NCBI GenBank assembly: GCA_900549535.1
Contig: UROR01000114.1
Location: 1-6,397 of the forward strand
From: an uncultured Collinsella sp.
GTDB taxonomy: Bacteria; Actinomycetota; Coriobacteriia; Coriobacteriales; Coriobacteriaceae
DNA: 6,397 nt
Direction of reading: 5' to 3'
A model generated the notes under the pieces. That model had not been told where the DNA came from and made no database searches. It worked only from the letters and a program-made list of their open reading frames with translations. Of the stretch, positions 5,495-6,397 are shown piece by piece. Every line of letters starts with the position of its first letter. The stretch's first letter is position 1. The translations under genes were made by a program, and so were the position numbers.

Positions 5495-6397
5495 ATGTCG
5501 GTCGATATAGCCACGTATGTCCACGATCTTGCCGTTGCCGCCAAGGCAGCGTCGGCCTCGCTTGCCACGGCGAGCGATGAACAGCGCCAGGAGGCCGTGC
5601 GCGCCATGGCCGCAGCGCTGCGCAACGGTATCGACTCCATCGTTGCCGCCAACGAGCTCGATATGTCCGCCGCGCGCGATACGGGTACCTCGGCCGGACT
5701 GCTCGATCGTCTGCTGCTGACGCCCGAGCGCGTCGAGGGCATGGCCGCCGGCCTGGAAAAGCTCGCCGAGCTGCCCGATCCTGTGGGCCGCGTGCTCGAC
5801 CACCGCGTGCTCGCAAGCGGCGTGGACCTCACCCGCGTGAGCGTGCCGTTGGGCCTGGTCGCCATGGTCTACGAGGCACGCCCCAACGTGACGGCCGACG
5901 CCGCGGGCATCTGCATCCGCACCGGCAACGCCTGTATTCTGCGCGGCGGCTCGCTGGCCTATCACTCGTGTGCCATGATTGCCGAGCTACTGGCCGATGC
6001 CCTCGAGGCGCAGGGTTTCCCGCGAGAGGCCGTCTCGATGATTGAGTCTACCGACCGCGAGGCAACCGGCGAGCTCATGAAGCTTCGCGGCATCGTCGAT
6101 GTGCTCATTCCGCGTGGCGGTGCAGGCCTGATCCAGCGCTGCGTGCGTGAATCGCTTGTGCCGGTGATCGAGACGGGCACGGGCAATTGCCATATCTACG
6201 TGCATGAATCCGCCGACTTTGATAAGGCACTCAACATTATCGTTAATGCCAAGACCCAGCGCGTAGGCGTGTGCAATGCCGCCGAGTCGCTGCTGGTCGA
6301 CCGTGCTGTGGCCGATGCGTTTTTGCCTGCGGTCGTGGCCGTGCTGCACGACCACGGCGTGCTGATGCACGGCGACGAGTCCACGTGCGCCGCGTGC
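5495..6397 (+). CDS. proA: Glutamate-5-semialdehyde dehydrogenase (gamma-glutamyl phosphate reductase), 5' part
   Basis: The enzyme reduces gamma-glutamyl phosphate, made by ProB, to glutamate 5-semialdehyde with NADPH, the second step of proline synthesis. The reading frame is open from ATG 5495 through the last base, giving 301 codons of a family usually about 415-430 residues long, so the C-terminal third lies outside the window. Visible motifs are VPLGLVAMVYEARPNVTADA (117-136), ILRGGS (148-153), LIPRGGAGL (204-212), IETGTGNCHIYV (225-236) and RVGVCNAAESLLV (256-268), with Cys260 as the expected catalytic thiol. AGGAGA (5478-5483) lies 11 bases upstream and AAAGGG (5483-5488) lies closer; either can serve as ribosome binding site. 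The gene is divergent from the proline iminopeptidase-like gene and stands apart from proB, so it has its own promoter somewhere in 5382-5494. Confidence 0.95.
   Translation, partial: MSVDIATYVHDLAVAAKAASASLATASDEQRQEAVRAMAAALRNGIDSIVAANELDMSAARDTGTSAGLLDRLLLTPERVEGMAAGLEKLAELPDPVGRVLDHRVLASGVDLTRVSVPLGLVAMVYEARPNVTADAAGICIRTGNACILRGGSLAYHSCAMIAELLADALEAQGFPREAVSMIESTDREATGELMKLRGIVDVLIPRGGAGLIQRCVRESLVPVIETGTGNCHIYVHESADFDKALNIIVNAKTQRVGVCNAAESLLVDRAVADAFLPAVVAVLHDHGVLMHGDESTCAAC

Noticed and set aside
5382..5816. An N-terminal extension of about 145 residues of the S33 hydrolase, frame open up to 5816
   Set aside because: The extension overlaps proA on the opposite strand and has no domain; ATG 5381 has a ribosome binding site and starts just ahead of the conserved domain.
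1..6397. CRISPR array or a defence/toxin-antitoxin system
   Set aside because: No regularly spaced repeats, no cas-like or toxin-antitoxin-like proteins; the genes are housekeeping.

Overview
The window looks like chromosomal DNA of a high-GC gut actinobacterium of the Coriobacteriia, most plausibly Collinsella or a close relative. This rests on GC-rich codon usage, the style of the protein sequences and the type of insertion sequence at the left edge. It is an inference, because no rRNA or other taxonomic marker is present.

Left edge (1-350): mobile DNA debris. A minus-strand ORF keeps only the N-terminal helix-turn-helix part of an IS30-type transposase. The family resemblance stops abruptly at about base 29, where bases 1-28 look like the end of a second, IS21-like element. 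Upstream of the transposase start lies a perfect 38-bp palindrome (247-284), then a possible minus-strand terminator.

Bases 351-970: a tRNA-Ala gene (anticodon CGC) with a clear promoter and a strong terminator. Only 19 bases after the terminator T-run begins a 146-residue protein with an N-terminal charged coiled coil, an Ala/Pro/Lys-rich linker and one C-terminal membrane helix. Its function is unknown.

Bases 1052-3764: pncB (nicotinate phosphoribosyltransferase, NAD salvage) and then proB (glutamate 5-kinase, first step of proline synthesis), both on the plus strand. Bases 3765-3962, between convergent genes, hold a large nested inverted-repeat structure that probably includes the proB terminator, and a second inverted-repeat/direct-repeat element ending directly against the stop codon of the next gene.

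Bases 3963-5381 (minus): a proline iminopeptidase-like S33 alpha/beta hydrolase. Divergent from it, from 5495 to the right edge, is proA (glutamate-5-semialdehyde dehydrogenase), cut by the window end after 301 codons.

The functional theme of the right half is proline supply. ProB phosphorylates glutamate and ProA reduces the product toward proline, while the hydrolase encoded between them on the opposite strand probably releases N-terminal proline from peptides. I see ordinary housekeeping genes rather than a new multi-gene system. The points most worth a second look are the palindrome, the nested intergenic structure, the repeat next to it, the interrupted transposase and the unknown tail-anchored protein.
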